Shown: piece after piece, positions 51,520 to 60,369 of the stretch
Position numbering within the stretch: position 1 is the stretch's first letter
Layout: the number at the start of each line of letters is the position of its first letter
NCBI RefSeq assembly: GCF_000308455.1
Contig: NZ_BAFP01000064.1
Coordinates: forward strand, 1 to 64,000
DNA length: 64,000 nucleotides
Source: Nocardia abscessus NBRC 100374
GTDB taxonomy: Bacteria; Actinomycetota; Actinomycetes; Mycobacteriales; Mycobacteriaceae
Direction: 5' to 3'
Made by a program: the position numbers and the translations under genes
The notes under the pieces: generated by a model
Database searches by the model: none
Seen by the model: the letters and a program-made list of their open reading frames with translations, nothing else
What the model was told of the DNA's origin: nothing

Positions 51520-52464
51520 ATGCGTGCTTCGGTAGTGCGGCCTCAAAACGAATCCATCGCTCGCGCAACGACTCCGGTTGCGGAGGGTGGCCCGACCGCC
51601 TTGCGGATGATCCTGGGCGGGCGGATGCGGCGGCTGCGTGAGGCGCGCGGTATCTCGCTCGAGGAAGCGGGCGAGGCGATCCGCGGCTCGCACTCCAAGA
51701 TCAGCCGATTGGAGTTGGGGCGTACCGGTTTCCGGGAACGGGACCTGGTCGATCTGCTCGCGCTCTACGGCGTCACCGACGAGGAGGAGTGCGCCGAGTT
51801 CAAGCGCCTGGCCAAGCAGGCGAACACCTCGGGATGGTGGCATCACGACACCGACTGGCTGCCGAAGTGGTTCGACACCTATCTCGGGCTGGAACACGCC
51901 GCGCAGCTGATCCGCTGCTACGAACCGCGGGTCATCCCGGAGCTGCTGCAGACTCCCGACTACGCCCGCGCACTGTTCGTGCTCGCGCACCCGCACGAGG
52001 ACGAGGAGTCCATCGAGCGGCGCGTGGCCTTGCGTATGCGCCGCCAAGAGATCCTGACCAGGCCGGACCCGCCCCAGATGTGGCTGATCATCGAGGAAGC
52101 CGCGCTGCGGCGCAGGATCGGCGGATCGCAGGTGTGGCTGGCCCAGCTCGAGCACCTGCTCCGGGCGGCGGAGGCGCCGAACATCACGGTGCAGGTGCTC
52201 GCCGACCATGTCGGTGGCCCCGCGCTGGCCGACGGCGCGTTCACCATGCTGCGCTTCGCCGAGGCGGATCTGCCCGACATCGTGTATCTCCAGCAGCTCA
52301 CCGGCGCGCTGTACCTGGACAAGGACGCCGATCTCGCGGCCTACCGCGCGGTGGCGAATCTGCTGTCGGTGCACGCCGCGCCGCCGGAGTACACCCGGGA
52401 ACTCGTCGCGGTCTTGCGCGAGCGCGAGCCGCACATCGTGGAGCGGCCCTCGGGTCGGTTCTGA
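51520..52464 (+). CDS. Scr1-type HTH regulator, copy B
   Basis: 314 residues. HTH (about 30-85): MRRLREARGISLEEAGEAIRG, SHSKISRLELGRTGFRERD. DUF5753: IRCYEPRVIPELLQTPDYA, PDIVYLQQLTGALYLD. Nearly identical plan to copy C immediately downstream; the start context AGACTCGG-n-GCATGCGTGCTTCG is conserved between them. No DUF397 gene precedes it. The ATG may start a leaderless message: GAGACT six bases upstream is -10-like. Confidence 0.92.
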   Translation: MRASVVRPQNESIARATTPVAEGGPTALRMILGGRMRRLREARGISLEEAGEAIRGSHSKISRLELGRTGFRERDLVDLLALYGVTDEEECAEFKRLAKQANTSGWWHHDTDWLPKWFDTYLGLEHAAQLIRCYEPRVIPELLQTPDYARALFVLAHPHEDEESIERRVALRMRRQEILTRPDPPQMWLIIEEAALRRRIGGSQVWLAQLEHLLRAAEAPNITVQVLADHVGGPALADGAFTMLRFAEADLPDIVYLQQLTGALYLDKDADLAAYRAVANLLSVHAAPPEYTRELVAVLREREPHIVERPSGRF

Positions 52465-52557
52465 CCGGAATGCCGGACCTGGCCGAACCCGAATACCAGT
52501 CCGTACAGGGACTTTCGACCATGGATAACGACTGGGTGTCCATGGCAGACTCGGGGC

Positions 52558-53502
52558 ATGCGTGCTTCGAAGCCCCGACAGGACACCGGGCCGGCCGGTG
52601 CCAATCCCGTGCCCGGTGGCGGGCCCACGGTCCTACGCATGGTCCTGGGTGGTCGCCTGCGTCGTCTGCGCGAGTCCCGCGGCTTCACCCGGGAGGACGC
52701 GGGCGAGGCCATTCGCGGGTCGCATTCGAAGATCAGCAGGCTGGAACTCGGGCGCACCGGTTGCCGGGAACGTGATCTGGTCGACCTGCTCAACCTCTAC
52801 CAAGTGACCGATCCGGAGGAGCGGCAGCGATACCTGGAACTGGCCAAGCAGGCGAACGCGTCGGGCTGGTGGGCGCGGGACAACGATTGGCTGCCGAAGT
52901 GGTTCGACACCTACCTGGGGCTGGAACAGGCGGCGCGCCGGATCCGCAGCTACGAACCGCGCGCGGTCCCGGAGCTGCTGCAGACGCCGGAGTATGCCCG
53001 CGCGCTGCTCACCCTGTCCCATCCGGGCGAGTCGGAGCAGTCGATCGAGCGTCGTGTCGCGCTGCGGATGCGCAGGCAGGACATTCTCACCGGCCCGCAT
53101 CCGCCCCAGCTCTGGGTGATCATCGAGGAAGCCGCGCTGCGGCGCAGGATCGGCGGCTCCACCGTCTGGCGCGCCCAGCTCGACCATCTGCTGCGCATGG
53201 AGGCCCAGCCGAACATCACCGTCCAGATCTTGGCCGACGACGTGGGCGGTCCGGCGCTCACCGACGGGGCGTTCACCATCTTGCGCTTCGCGGAGGCCGA
53301 TCTGCCCGACATCGTCTATCTCCAGCAGCTGACCAGCGCACTCTATCTGGACAAGATCGCCGACCTGGATGTGTATTACGCGGTGCTGAACCAGCTTCTG
53401 GTGCTCGCGCCGCCGCCGGAGCATTCCCGCGAGCTGCTCCAGCTCCTGCGCGACGGTGTCGTTCCGACCGTCGATGAACCCGTGGACCGCATGCGGGGAT
53501 GA
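52558..53502 (+). CDS. Scr1-type HTH regulator, copy C
   Basis: 314 residues, tandem paralogue of copy B (93 bp apart): same length, same HTH (LRRLRESRGFTREDAGEAIRG, SHSKISRLELGRTGCRERD) and same DUF5753 segments (YEPRAVPELLQTPEYARALL, PDIVYLQQLTSALYLDK). CAGACT six bases before the ATG is conserved with copy B and suggests a leaderless promoter of its own. The pair probably arose by local duplication including the promoter. Confidence 0.92.
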   Translation: MRASKPRQDTGPAGANPVPGGGPTVLRMVLGGRLRRLRESRGFTREDAGEAIRGSHSKISRLELGRTGCRERDLVDLLNLYQVTDPEERQRYLELAKQANASGWWARDNDWLPKWFDTYLGLEQAARRIRSYEPRAVPELLQTPEYARALLTLSHPGESEQSIERRVALRMRRQDILTGPHPPQLWVIIEEAALRRRIGGSTVWRAQLDHLLRMEAQPNITVQILADDVGGPALTDGAFTILRFAEADLPDIVYLQQLTSALYLDKIADLDVYYAVLNQLLVLAPPPEHSRELLQLLRDGVVPTVDEPVDRMRG

Positions 53503-53669
53503 CCGGATTCCGCCTCGGCGGGATACCGCTGCGCGCTTGCGGCGGATCGGCCGCCCTGGGCGGAAACGCCGGGCGTGACACGCCGAGTTCCGGCGCGGCG
53601 GGGTGATTCGACCTGCCCGGATCGGGCATTTCCTCGGCGAGGTGATGCGCATGCCGGGGTCGGGCAAAG

Positions 53670-53701
53670 TATTGTCCCGTCGGGACAATAAGAGGTATCA
53701 T
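53670..53701 (+). promoter_or_regulatory. Leaderless promoter with TetR operator
   Basis: Perfect dyad TATTGTCCCG-T-CGGGACAATA (53670-53690) covering the -35 TTGTCC (53672-53677); after 18 bp, -10 TATCAT (53696-53701), which places the start of transcription at the A of the ATG at 53708. A textbook self-repressed, leaderless TetR promoter. Confidence 0.75.
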
Positions 53702-53707
53702 GTGCTC

Positions 53708-54367
53708 ATGGGCGACGACGGTGTCGGTCTGGACGGCCGTCGGCTGCGCACTCGGCGCAGCCGTGAGGCGCTGTCGCGCGCCGCGTTCGACCTGCTCACC
53801 GAGCGCGGACTGGACGCGGTGGCCGTCGAGGACATCGCGCTGCGCGCCGGTGTCACCCGGCGCACGTTCAGCAGGCATTTCGCCTCCATCGAGGCGGCGA
53901 TTCTCGGTGATGTCGATCAAGACGTCCATCTGTTCAACGAGGCGCTGCGCCGTCGTCCCCCAGCCGAACCGCCCCTGATCGCCTATCGCAACGCTGTCCA
54001 CGACTGGCTCGCCGCCGAGTACGGTGGCTCCCGCGCGGCGCTGCTGGCGCGCCGCTGGGCACTGTTCCAGCGCTTCGACGACGAACCCGAACTGTTCGCC
54101 GGTTATCAGCGCATCCGCATCGAGGGACAGCGCGAATCGGTCCGAATCATCGCGGTGCGGCTCGGCGTCGATCCGCTGACCGATCCACGTCCGGCCGTCG
54201 CTGTCGGCGCCGGTGCGGGCATGCTGCTCGCGGCGCTGCAGAGCTGGGCCGCGGGTCCGGATCCGATGGGTCTGCCCGGCCTCGTCGAAGAGTTCTTCGA
54301 CACCCTCGTCATCCTCACCGCCGAATTCCGTAACGAGGAGTCACCGTCATGTCTACCCCGTCGGTGA
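53708..54367 (+). CDS. TetR family regulator (autoregulated)
   Basis: 219 residues from ATG 53708, which coincides with the predicted transcription start. HTH about 12-60: RRSREALSRAAFDLLTERGL, then VAVEDIALRAGVTRRTFSRHFASIEAAI. C-terminal domain of the TetR_C/MftR-like type (LVEEFFDTLVILT). A perfect operator overlaps its -35. The downstream membrane gene overlaps it by 19 bp and is co-transcribed, so that protein is under the same control. Confidence 0.9.
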   Translation: MGDDGVGLDGRRLRTRRSREALSRAAFDLLTERGLDAVAVEDIALRAGVTRRTFSRHFASIEAAILGDVDQDVHLFNEALRRRPPAEPPLIAYRNAVHDWLAAEYGGSRAALLARRWALFQRFDDEPELFAGYQRIRIEGQRESVRIIAVRLGVDPLTDPRPAVAVGAGAGMLLAALQSWAAGPDPMGLPGLVEEFFDTLVILTAEFRNEESPSCLPRR

Positions 54368-54930
54368 ACATGTACCGCCGGACGTGCCGCCGCGTCGGTC
54401 TGGACCGAAACCCGCTGCGCCGCAGGGAAGACCGCGTGCAGACCGGGGTGGCGGTCCTGCTCGCCCTGGTGTTCCTGATCGTCGTTCCCGTGCTGGCGGT
54501 CACCGTCGGAGGCCGGGTGTATCGCGTGGAAACGGCCGTGGTGCAAGCCGAGACGGCGCGCTTGCGCCAGGTCGACGCCACCGTGGTCGAAGCCGGGAAG
54601 GCGCCGCTGTACGCGCCGGTGATACCCGCGCGGGTGTCGTGGAAGGACGCCGAAGGCGTGGAGCGCACCGGCGACTATCAATCGACCACGGTGGTGGAGC
54701 CGGGTTCCATCGTGCCGATCTGGCTGAACGAAGCCGGTGCGATCGTGGAGCCGCCGTCGGCCACCCAGCCCGCCAGTAAGGCGGTGATGCTCACCGCCGG
54801 TGCGGTGTTGGGTGTCTCGGTCGTGCTCGCGGGCAGCTACCTGCTGGTTCGCCGCGGACTCGATCGGCGGCGGCTACGGCAATGGGAGTCGGAGTGGGTG
54901 GCCGCCGATCTCACCTGGGGCCACGGCTGA
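54349..54930 (+). CDS. Rv1733c-like transmembrane protein
   Basis: 193 residues with the N-terminal signature GLDRNPLRRREDRVQ, a TM helix (about 33-58), an extracytoplasmic domain of about 85 residues (YAPVIPARVSWKDAEGVERT), a second TM helix (about 143-165) and a short charged tail. The family includes the DosR-regulated Rv1733c antigen of M. tuberculosis; its function is unknown. GAGGAG eight bases before the ATG. Overlaps and follows the autoregulated TetR gene, which likely controls it. Confidence 0.85.
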   Translation: MSTPSVNMYRRTCRRVGLDRNPLRRREDRVQTGVAVLLALVFLIVVPVLAVTVGGRVYRVETAVVQAETARLRQVDATVVEAGKAPLYAPVIPARVSWKDAEGVERTGDYQSTTVVEPGSIVPIWLNEAGAIVEPPSATQPASKAVMLTAGAVLGVSVVLAGSYLLVRRGLDRRRLRQWESEWVAADLTWGHG

Positions 54931-55108
54931 GCCTCGGTGCGGCGTGCCCGCCGGGCGAGGGTAGGGAACAGGCACAGCGGGCACGTCGCGTGCCGGACCA
55001 CATCGCGGCGAACGAAGCGGCCCGGCACTGCCTCCGAGATTAAGGCATCGGCGTGCCGGACCGCCCGATTCCCCGCGGATCACCGGAAATTCCACCACGT
55101 AAGCCCAG

Positions 55109-55129
55109 TTATGTTGTGACACAACCTAA
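55109..55129. promoter_or_regulatory. Inverted repeat between convergent gene ends
   Basis: TTATGTTGTG-A-CACAACCTAA: 10-bp arms with one mismatch (inner GTTGTG-A-CACAAC perfect). It lies 18 bp past the end of the carboxyltransferase gene. It has no stem length or T-run for a terminator and looks like a protein site in an unexpected place. Confidence 0.35.
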
Positions 55130-55146
55130 GGCGACCGCAGGGCTGC

Positions 55147-56697
55147 TCAGACCGGGAAGAGGCTGTGCTTGCGTGGGTTCGGTTCGGCGCTCGCCTCTTT
55201 CTCGCGCAGCAGGCGCAGCGCGCGGCGAATCTCCAGCCTGGTTTGCGAGGGCTCGATCACCGCGTCGATGTAGCCGCGCTCGGCGGCGATCCACGGCGTG
55301 GCGACGGTCGCGTTGTACTGTTCGATCATGAAGTCCCGCGCGGCCGCACGCTGGTCCGGGGGCACCTCGGCGAGCCGGCGCTTGCCGACGATGCTCACCG
55401 CGCTCTCCGCACCCATCACGGCGATGCGCGCGGTGGGCCAGGCCAGGCTGATGTCGGCGCCGAGCTGCTTGCAGCCCATCACCGCGTAGCCGCCGCCGTA
55501 GGCTTTGCGCACCACGACGGTCACGATGGGGACGGTCGCCTCGATCACCGCGCGGAAGAACCGCCCGCCGCGCTTGATCACCCCGCTGCGCTCCTCCTCC
55601 ACGCCGGGCAGCACACCGGGGGTGTCCACGACGAAGATCAGCGGCAATCCGAAGACGTTGCACAGCCGGATGAAATGTGTCGCCTTGTCCGAGCATTTCG
55701 CGTCGATCGCGCCGCCGAGCACGAGGGGCTGGTTCGCGATCACCCCGACGCTGCGCCCGTCCACCCTGGCGAAACCGGTGATCAGGTTCTGCGCGGTGGT
55801 CGCGCTGATCTCGTGGAAGTCGCCGTCATCGAACAGGCGCAGCAGGATCTCGTGCATGTCGTAGCCCTCCCGATCGGAATCGGGCACGATCGAGTCCAGT
55901 TCCAGATCGTGCGGCGTGACCTGCGGCTCCAGTCCCGGGTTGACGACCGGGCCCTGCTCCAGGCAGCTCGACGGCAGATAGCTCAAATAGGTCTTGGCCC
56001 AGTCGAACGCCTCCTGCTCGGTGGCGGCGACGTGGTGGATGGTGCCGTTGGCCGCCTGCGCCTGCGCGCCGCCCAGCTCCTCCATGGTCACCTCCTCGCC
56101 GGTGACCTCCTTGATCACCTCGGGGCCGGTGACGAACATGTACGACTTCTCGGTCGCGATCAGGATGTCGGTGTTCACCGGTGCGTAGACCGACCCGGCC
56201 GCGCACTTGCCCAGCATGATCGACACCTGCGGCACGAAGCCCGACAGCCGCTCCTGGCGGCGGCTCATCAGCGCGTACCAGGCCAGGGAGGTGACCGCGT
56301 CCTGGATGCGGGCGCCACCGGAGTCGTTGATCGCGACCACCGGGCAGGCGTTGGCCGTGGCGAAATCCAGCGCCTTGGCGACTTTGCGGCCGAACATCTC
56401 ACCGACCGATCCGCCGAAGACGGTCTGATCGTGCGCGATCACCACGACAGGCCTGCCGTCGATCCGGCCCCGGCCGGTGACCACACCGTCGCCGTACATG
56501 GCTCCGGAGGTGCCGGGCTGGCGCACCAGGGCGCCCATCTCGACGAAACTGCCCGGGTCCAGCAGTGCGCGCACCCGTTCCCGCGCGCTGGGGATGCCCT
56601 TGCTCTTGCGTTTCGCGATGCCGGCCTCGCCGGCTGGTTCCTCGGCGAGCTCCAGGAGTCCCCGCAGCTCGTCCAGCTTTTCTCGCGTACCGCTCAT
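55147..56697 (-). CDS. Acyl-CoA carboxylase carboxyltransferase beta subunit, AccD4-like
   Basis: 516 residues. Two crotonase-fold halves: [37 protein letters not shown] and [24 protein letters not shown] in the first; [22 protein letters not shown] and [12 protein letters not shown] in the second. N-terminal [15 protein letters not shown] and C-terminal RKHSLFPV resemble mycobacterial AccD4, which with AccA3/AccD5 carboxylates very long acyl-CoA for mycolic acid synthesis; propionyl-CoA carboxylase remains possible. Pks13/FadD32 are not in the window. Upstream is a 617-bp region with tandem repeats. Confidence 0.88.
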   Translation of the reverse strand: MSGTREKLDELRGLLELAEEPAGEAGIAKRKSKGIPSARERVRALLDPGSFVEMGALVRQPGTSGAMYGDGVVTGRGRIDGRPVVVIAHDQTVFGGSVGEMFGRKVAKALDFATANACPVVAINDSGGARIQDAVTSLAWYALMSRRQERLSGFVPQVSIMLGKCAAGSVYAPVNTDILIATEKSYMFVTGPEVIKEVTGEEVTMEELGGAQAQAANGTIHHVAATEQEAFDWAKTYLSYLPSSCLEQGPVVNPGLEPQVTPHDLELDSIVPDSDREGYDMHEILLRLFDDGDFHEISATTAQNLITGFARVDGRSVGVIANQPLVLGGAIDAKCSDKATHFIRLCNVFGLPLIFVVDTPGVLPGVEEERSGVIKRGGRFFRAVIEATVPIVTVVVRKAYGGGYAVMGCKQLGADISLAWPTARIAVMGAESAVSIVGKRRLAEVPPDQRAAARDFMIEQYNATVATPWIAAERGYIDAVIEPSQTRLEIRRALRLLREKEASAEPNPRKHSLFPV

Positions 56698-57314
56698 TTA
56701 TGGTGTAGTCCTTCGAACTCGTCGCGACGCCGTGCGGCAGCGCGGCGTTCGATGCTATCGGCGGTGCTGTCCGCCGCACAGGCGTTCAGAAGATCTCATG
56801 GGACACCTCACAGGTTTACTCTCCTGGCTCTCGGCTCATGACACCGGTACCCTCTGCCGGGGCGCCGACACGATTTGTGCGAGGTCCCAATCATGGGCAC
56901 GGGTGCCGATGAACCGTCCAGAGGGCGTCGGCGGGGGCTTCTCAGGGCGGGGCGAACGGATCTAGGGTGATCTCGACGCAGCGCCGGAAATGCGCGGACG
57001 GCGCTGCGTCACACACCTCACAAACCGGTGCGTTCGAGACGGCCGGGATTGATCCGATACTTCGCAAATCGGTGCGTTCGAGACGGCCGGGGTTCGATCC
57101 GATACTTCCGGAAATCGGCGCGTCCGCGACGGCCAGAGCCGGATCCGAAAACCGCGGTGCCGCAGCAGCTCTCTCCGTACCGGGCTCGGCACTCCCGAAA
57201 TCGCCTCGAACGCTTGTGATTCCGCCCAACAGGTCGGGCGGCCGCTGATGACTTACCTGATTCGGCCGAACATATCTCGATTCCATCACGATCCGTCGCT
57301 AACCTTCGGGAGGC
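56698..57314. other. Large intergenic region
   Basis: 617 bp between divergent genes (AccD4-like and the HTH-less PucR paralogue), with no coding-like ORF. It contains the three-unit tandem repeat at 57023-57158. The rest shows no strong promoter boxes by eye. Confidence 0.5.
57023..57158. repeat. Tandem direct repeat, three units of 44-46 bp
   Basis: Units begin at 57023, 57067 and 57113. Core of units 1 and 2: CGGTGCGTTCGAGACGGCCG, then GATCCGATACTTC; unit 3 is diverged (CGGCGCGTCCGCGACGGCC). Non-coding on both strands, 157 bp upstream of the PucR paralogue. Confidence 0.8.
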
Positions 57315-58295
57315 ATGATGGGCAGGCAGCCGAGAACGAGTACCGAGACGTTGACATCGAAACTCGTCGAACACCTGGCGGAGCGTTCCGGCCACGACGC
57401 GTCCGGCGATGTCGCGACCACCGCGCGGAACTGTTTGGCGGCCGCCGTCGAACTGCTGGCTCCGCGTCCGGCGCCCGCGGCGGTACGGCCGCCGGAAATC
57501 GCCGGTTTCGCCTCGCGCTGGGCGCGGGAGGGCATCGCGCTGGAAACGGTGCTCGGCGCGTATCACGACGAAATCCGCAACGGTTTGGAATTCCTCGCCG
57601 ACGAGGTCGCCGACGAGCAGACCGACCAATTTCTCGCGGGTGCCCGGCTGGCGGTGCACGTCTTGGAAATGGTGACCGTGGCGGCGTCGACCGCCTATGT
57701 GGACGAGCATCGCGCGGTCGCGCGGGAGCATCAGACCGCGGCCCAGACGTTGGTCTCCGCCCTGCTCGGCGGACACGCGGTCGGCGAGCTCGCCAGGGCG
57801 ACGGGCATTCCGATCGCCCGGTCGTATCAGGTGGTGGCGCTGGGCATTCCCGCGCACCCGGACGAGCGAAGACCCGGTGCGGGGGCGGACGCGGCCCGGC
57901 GCAAACTCCGCCGGGTCCAGGCCGCGCTGGCCGATCCGCTCGGCTCCCGGGCATTGTCGGTGCTGTCCGCCGCGGGCGGCACGGTGCTGGTGCCGATCGA
58001 CGACGTGCCCGCCCGCACCGGCATGTTCAGCATGACCGAGGACGTGCTGGCCATCCTCGGCGAGGCCGCCGAGGTGCCGTTGACCGCCGCGGTGGCCGCC
58101 GGGCGGACCGCGCGCATCCCCGAACTGGCCGGCCGCGCCCACGACCTGCTGGACCGGTTGCGGGCGGCGGGCAGGCCCGCTGGGCTGTATCCGGTCGCCG
58201 ACGCCGGCGAGACAACGGGTTGTGAGCTGCCCCAGGCGGGCCACATGGCCATCATCACCGCGCCCAACGATCACGTAATCGGCCGGTCGGCCTGA
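57315..58295 (+). CDS. PucR-like protein without DNA-binding HTH
   Basis: 326 residues. Aligns with the N-terminal three quarters of the PucR regulator at 38539-39801: ARWAREG/SRWAREG, YVDEHRAVAREHQTAAQTL against YVDEQHLVAKEHQTATQTL, and ATGIPIARSYQVVALGIPAHPDE against the same stretch. It then ends after GLYPVADAGE with a short unrelated tail, where the full protein continues into the HTH. ATG at 57315 or 57318 (GGGAGG just before). A separate sensor or dominant-negative partner is a possible role; no remnant HTH lies downstream. Confidence 0.8.
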   Translation: MMGRQPRTSTETLTSKLVEHLAERSGHDASGDVATTARNCLAAAVELLAPRPAPAAVRPPEIAGFASRWAREGIALETVLGAYHDEIRNGLEFLADEVADEQTDQFLAGARLAVHVLEMVTVAASTAYVDEHRAVAREHQTAAQTLVSALLGGHAVGELARATGIPIARSYQVVALGIPAHPDERRPGAGADAARRKLRRVQAALADPLGSRALSVLSAAGGTVLVPIDDVPARTGMFSMTEDVLAILGEAAEVPLTAAVAAGRTARIPELAGRAHDLLDRLRAAGRPAGLYPVADAGETTGCELPQAGHMAIITAPNDHVIGRSA

Positions 58296-58352
58296 CCTTT
58301 CGCCGGTATCGTCGACTGTGCCCTGATCTCGAGGGTGAGCAAAGGAGTGCGA

Positions 58353-59303
58353 GTGTCCACCGCGTTGTCCGATCGCGATATTCTGCGTGAGCTCGAGCCC
58401 ACCGCCGAACGCCTGCTCAATGATCATCTGCGCAAGGCGACGTCATGGAATCCGCACGATTACGTGCCGTGGGACGACGGACGCAATTTCGCGGCCCTCG
58501 GCGGAATTGATTGGGAGCCGGGGCAATCCGGGCTTTCCGAGGTCGCGCAGACCGCGATGATCACCAATCTGCTCACCGAGGACAATCTGCCGTCCTATCA
58601 CCGGGAGATCTCGGAATCGTTCTCCCTGGACGGAGTGTGGGGCACCTGGGTCGGCCGGTGGACCGCCGAGGAGAACCGCCACGCCATCGTGATGCGCGAC
58701 TACCTGGTGGTGACTCGCGCGGTCGATCCGGTGCTGCTCGAGCAGGCGCGGATGGCGCACATGACCTCGGGCTTCGCGAAACCCGACGCGGAGCAAGTGT
58801 TCCTGTGTTCAGTGGCTTACGTCACACTGCAGGAGTTGGCGACCAGGATCAGCCACCGGAATACCGGAGCGGCCTGCGAGGAACCCATCGCCGAGCGTAT
58901 GCTGCAGCGTGTCGCCGCCGACGAGAACCTGCATATGATTTTTTACCGGAACATCAGCGCCGCGGCCCTGGACCTGGTGCCGAACGAAGCGCTACGCGCG
59001 ATCACCAGCGTGGTCACCCGCTTCCAGATGCCCGGGGTGACCCAGCCGAACTTTCGGCGCAACGCGGTGCTGCTGGCGAAACACGGCATCTACGACCTGC
59101 GTCAGCATCTCGACGTGGTCGTGCGTCCGGTCCTGCGCGCGTGGCGCGTCTTCGAACGGACCGATCTGACCGGCGACGGTGCACGCGCCCGCGACGAGCT
59201 GCACGCCTACCTCGATGATCTCGAGATCCGGGCGCGGCGGTTCGAGGAGCAGCGCGAACGCGCGGCGGCCAGACGAGCGGAACGGGCTGCCGCGGCAGGA
59301 TGA
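58353..59303 (+). CDS. Acyl-ACP desaturase, DesA type (di-iron)
   Basis: 316 residues. Di-iron ligands in order: LLTEDNLPSYH (Glu), TAEENRHAIVMRDYL (ExxH), LQELATRISHR (Glu) and DENLHMIFYR (ExxH). Soluble acyl-ACP desaturase fold of the mycobacterial DesA1/DesA2 type, introducing a double bond into fatty acyl-ACP en route to mycolates or unsaturated lipids. GTG at 58353 with AAAGGAG five bases upstream; GTGs at 58335 and 58347 are weaker. The stop overlaps the next ATG (ATGA): coupled to the esterase. Confidence 0.9.
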   Translation: MSTALSDRDILRELEPTAERLLNDHLRKATSWNPHDYVPWDDGRNFAALGGIDWEPGQSGLSEVAQTAMITNLLTEDNLPSYHREISESFSLDGVWGTWVGRWTAEENRHAIVMRDYLVVTRAVDPVLLEQARMAHMTSGFAKPDAEQVFLCSVAYVTLQELATRISHRNTGAACEEPIAERMLQRVAADENLHMIFYRNISAAALDLVPNEALRAITSVVTRFQMPGVTQPNFRRNAVLLAKHGIYDLRQHLDVVVRPVLRAWRVFERTDLTGDGARARDELHAYLDDLEIRARRFEEQRERAAARRAERAAAAG

Positions 59304-60328
59304 GTCTGCGCGTACCGATCACCGTGGCGGCGATGGCCCTCATCGCCGTGACCACCGCTGCCCCCGTGCCGGCCGATCCGGTGCCGCCCACCCCGCCGCC
59401 CGCGGTCGATCCGGCCATGACCCGCACGGGGCTGCTCTCGACCGAGCGGGTCGCTCCAGGGCGGGAACGGCTGTCCATCGCCTCGGCGGCGATGCGCCGG
59501 GTCATCACCGTCGAGGTGCTGCGCGGCAGCGGCGAGGCGCCGCGCCCGGTGCTGTATCTGCTCGACGGCGTCGACGGCGACGCCACCTCGGCGTGGCTGA
59601 CCAAGGGCGGGGCCGCCGAGTTCTTCGCGGACAAACCGGTGGACGTGGTGCTGACCGGCGGCGGCACCGGCAGCATGTACAGCGACTGGGCCCGGCACGA
59701 CGCCGCCCTGGGTCTCAACCGCTGGGAGACGTTCCTCACCACCGAGCTGCCGCCCATCGTGGAATCGCTGCTGCGCACCGACGGGCGTCGCGCCATCGCC
59801 GGCGTCTCGATGGGCGCACAGGCGGCGATGATGCTCGCCCAGCGCCATCCCGGCTGGTATCGCGCCGTGGCCGGGATGAGCGGGTGCTATTCCACCGCCG
59901 ACCCGCTCGGTCACGCGGTCACCACCATCACGGTCGCCTCGCGCGGCGGCAACGTGGACAATCTGTGGGGCCCGCCGACCTCGCCGGAATGGGCCGCGCA
60001 CGACAGCCTGCTGCAAGCGGAAGCGCTGCGCGGCACCGCGATCTACCTCTCGGCGGCCACCGGAGTGCCGACCGGCGCCGATCTGGTGGCGGTCGCGAAC
60101 TCCCCGACGATCGCGGAGGCGCTGCGGACAGCGGGTGGTGGCGCGGCGCTGGAGGCGGGCGCCCGTGCGTGCACCGAGCGGTTCGTCACGCGTCTGGACG
60201 AGCTGAAGATTCCCGCCACCGTGGAGTACACCGCGGAGGGCATGCACACCTGGCCGGATTTCCAGGCGCAGCTGCCGAAGGCGTGGCGGGTGCTGGCCCA
60301 GGCGCTGGGCGTGGCCACGTCCTCCTGA
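59300..60328 (+). CDS. Secreted mycolyltransferase-like (antigen 85 family) esterase
   Basis: 342 residues. Signal peptide (VPITVAAMALIAVTTAAPVPA), Pro-rich linker, then an Ag85-like fold: LLDGVDGDATSAWLTKGG oxyanion region, LNRWETFLTTELP, nucleophile GVSMGAQ (Ser170), NVDNLWGPP and C-terminal GMHTWPDF with the His. Family enzymes transfer mycolates to arabinogalactan or trehalose in the outer envelope. Its ATG overlaps the desaturase stop by four bases, so lipid modification and cell-wall transfer are made from one transcript. Exact acceptor unknown. Confidence 0.9.
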   Translation: MSLRVPITVAAMALIAVTTAAPVPADPVPPTPPPAVDPAMTRTGLLSTERVAPGRERLSIASAAMRRVITVEVLRGSGEAPRPVLYLLDGVDGDATSAWLTKGGAAEFFADKPVDVVLTGGGTGSMYSDWARHDAALGLNRWETFLTTELPPIVESLLRTDGRRAIAGVSMGAQAAMMLAQRHPGWYRAVAGMSGCYSTADPLGHAVTTITVASRGGNVDNLWGPPTSPEWAAHDSLLQAEALRGTAIYLSAATGVPTGADLVAVANSPTIAEALRTAGGGAALEAGARACTERFVTRLDELKIPATVEYTAEGMHTWPDFQAQLPKAWRVLAQALGVATSS

Positions 60329-60369
60329 GCGGCGCGGAATCAGCGCGGCGCCGGTGCGTTGTAACCACC

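Noticed and set aside
54874..55122. 82-residue minus-strand ORF beginning SQHNWAYVVEF
   Set aside because: No ribosome site, overlaps the end of the Rv1733c-like gene, and becomes Arg/Pro/Gly-rich after the first 20 residues.
57023..57158. 44-46 bp tandem repeats considered as CRISPR
   Set aside because: Units abut without unique spacers and only three exist.
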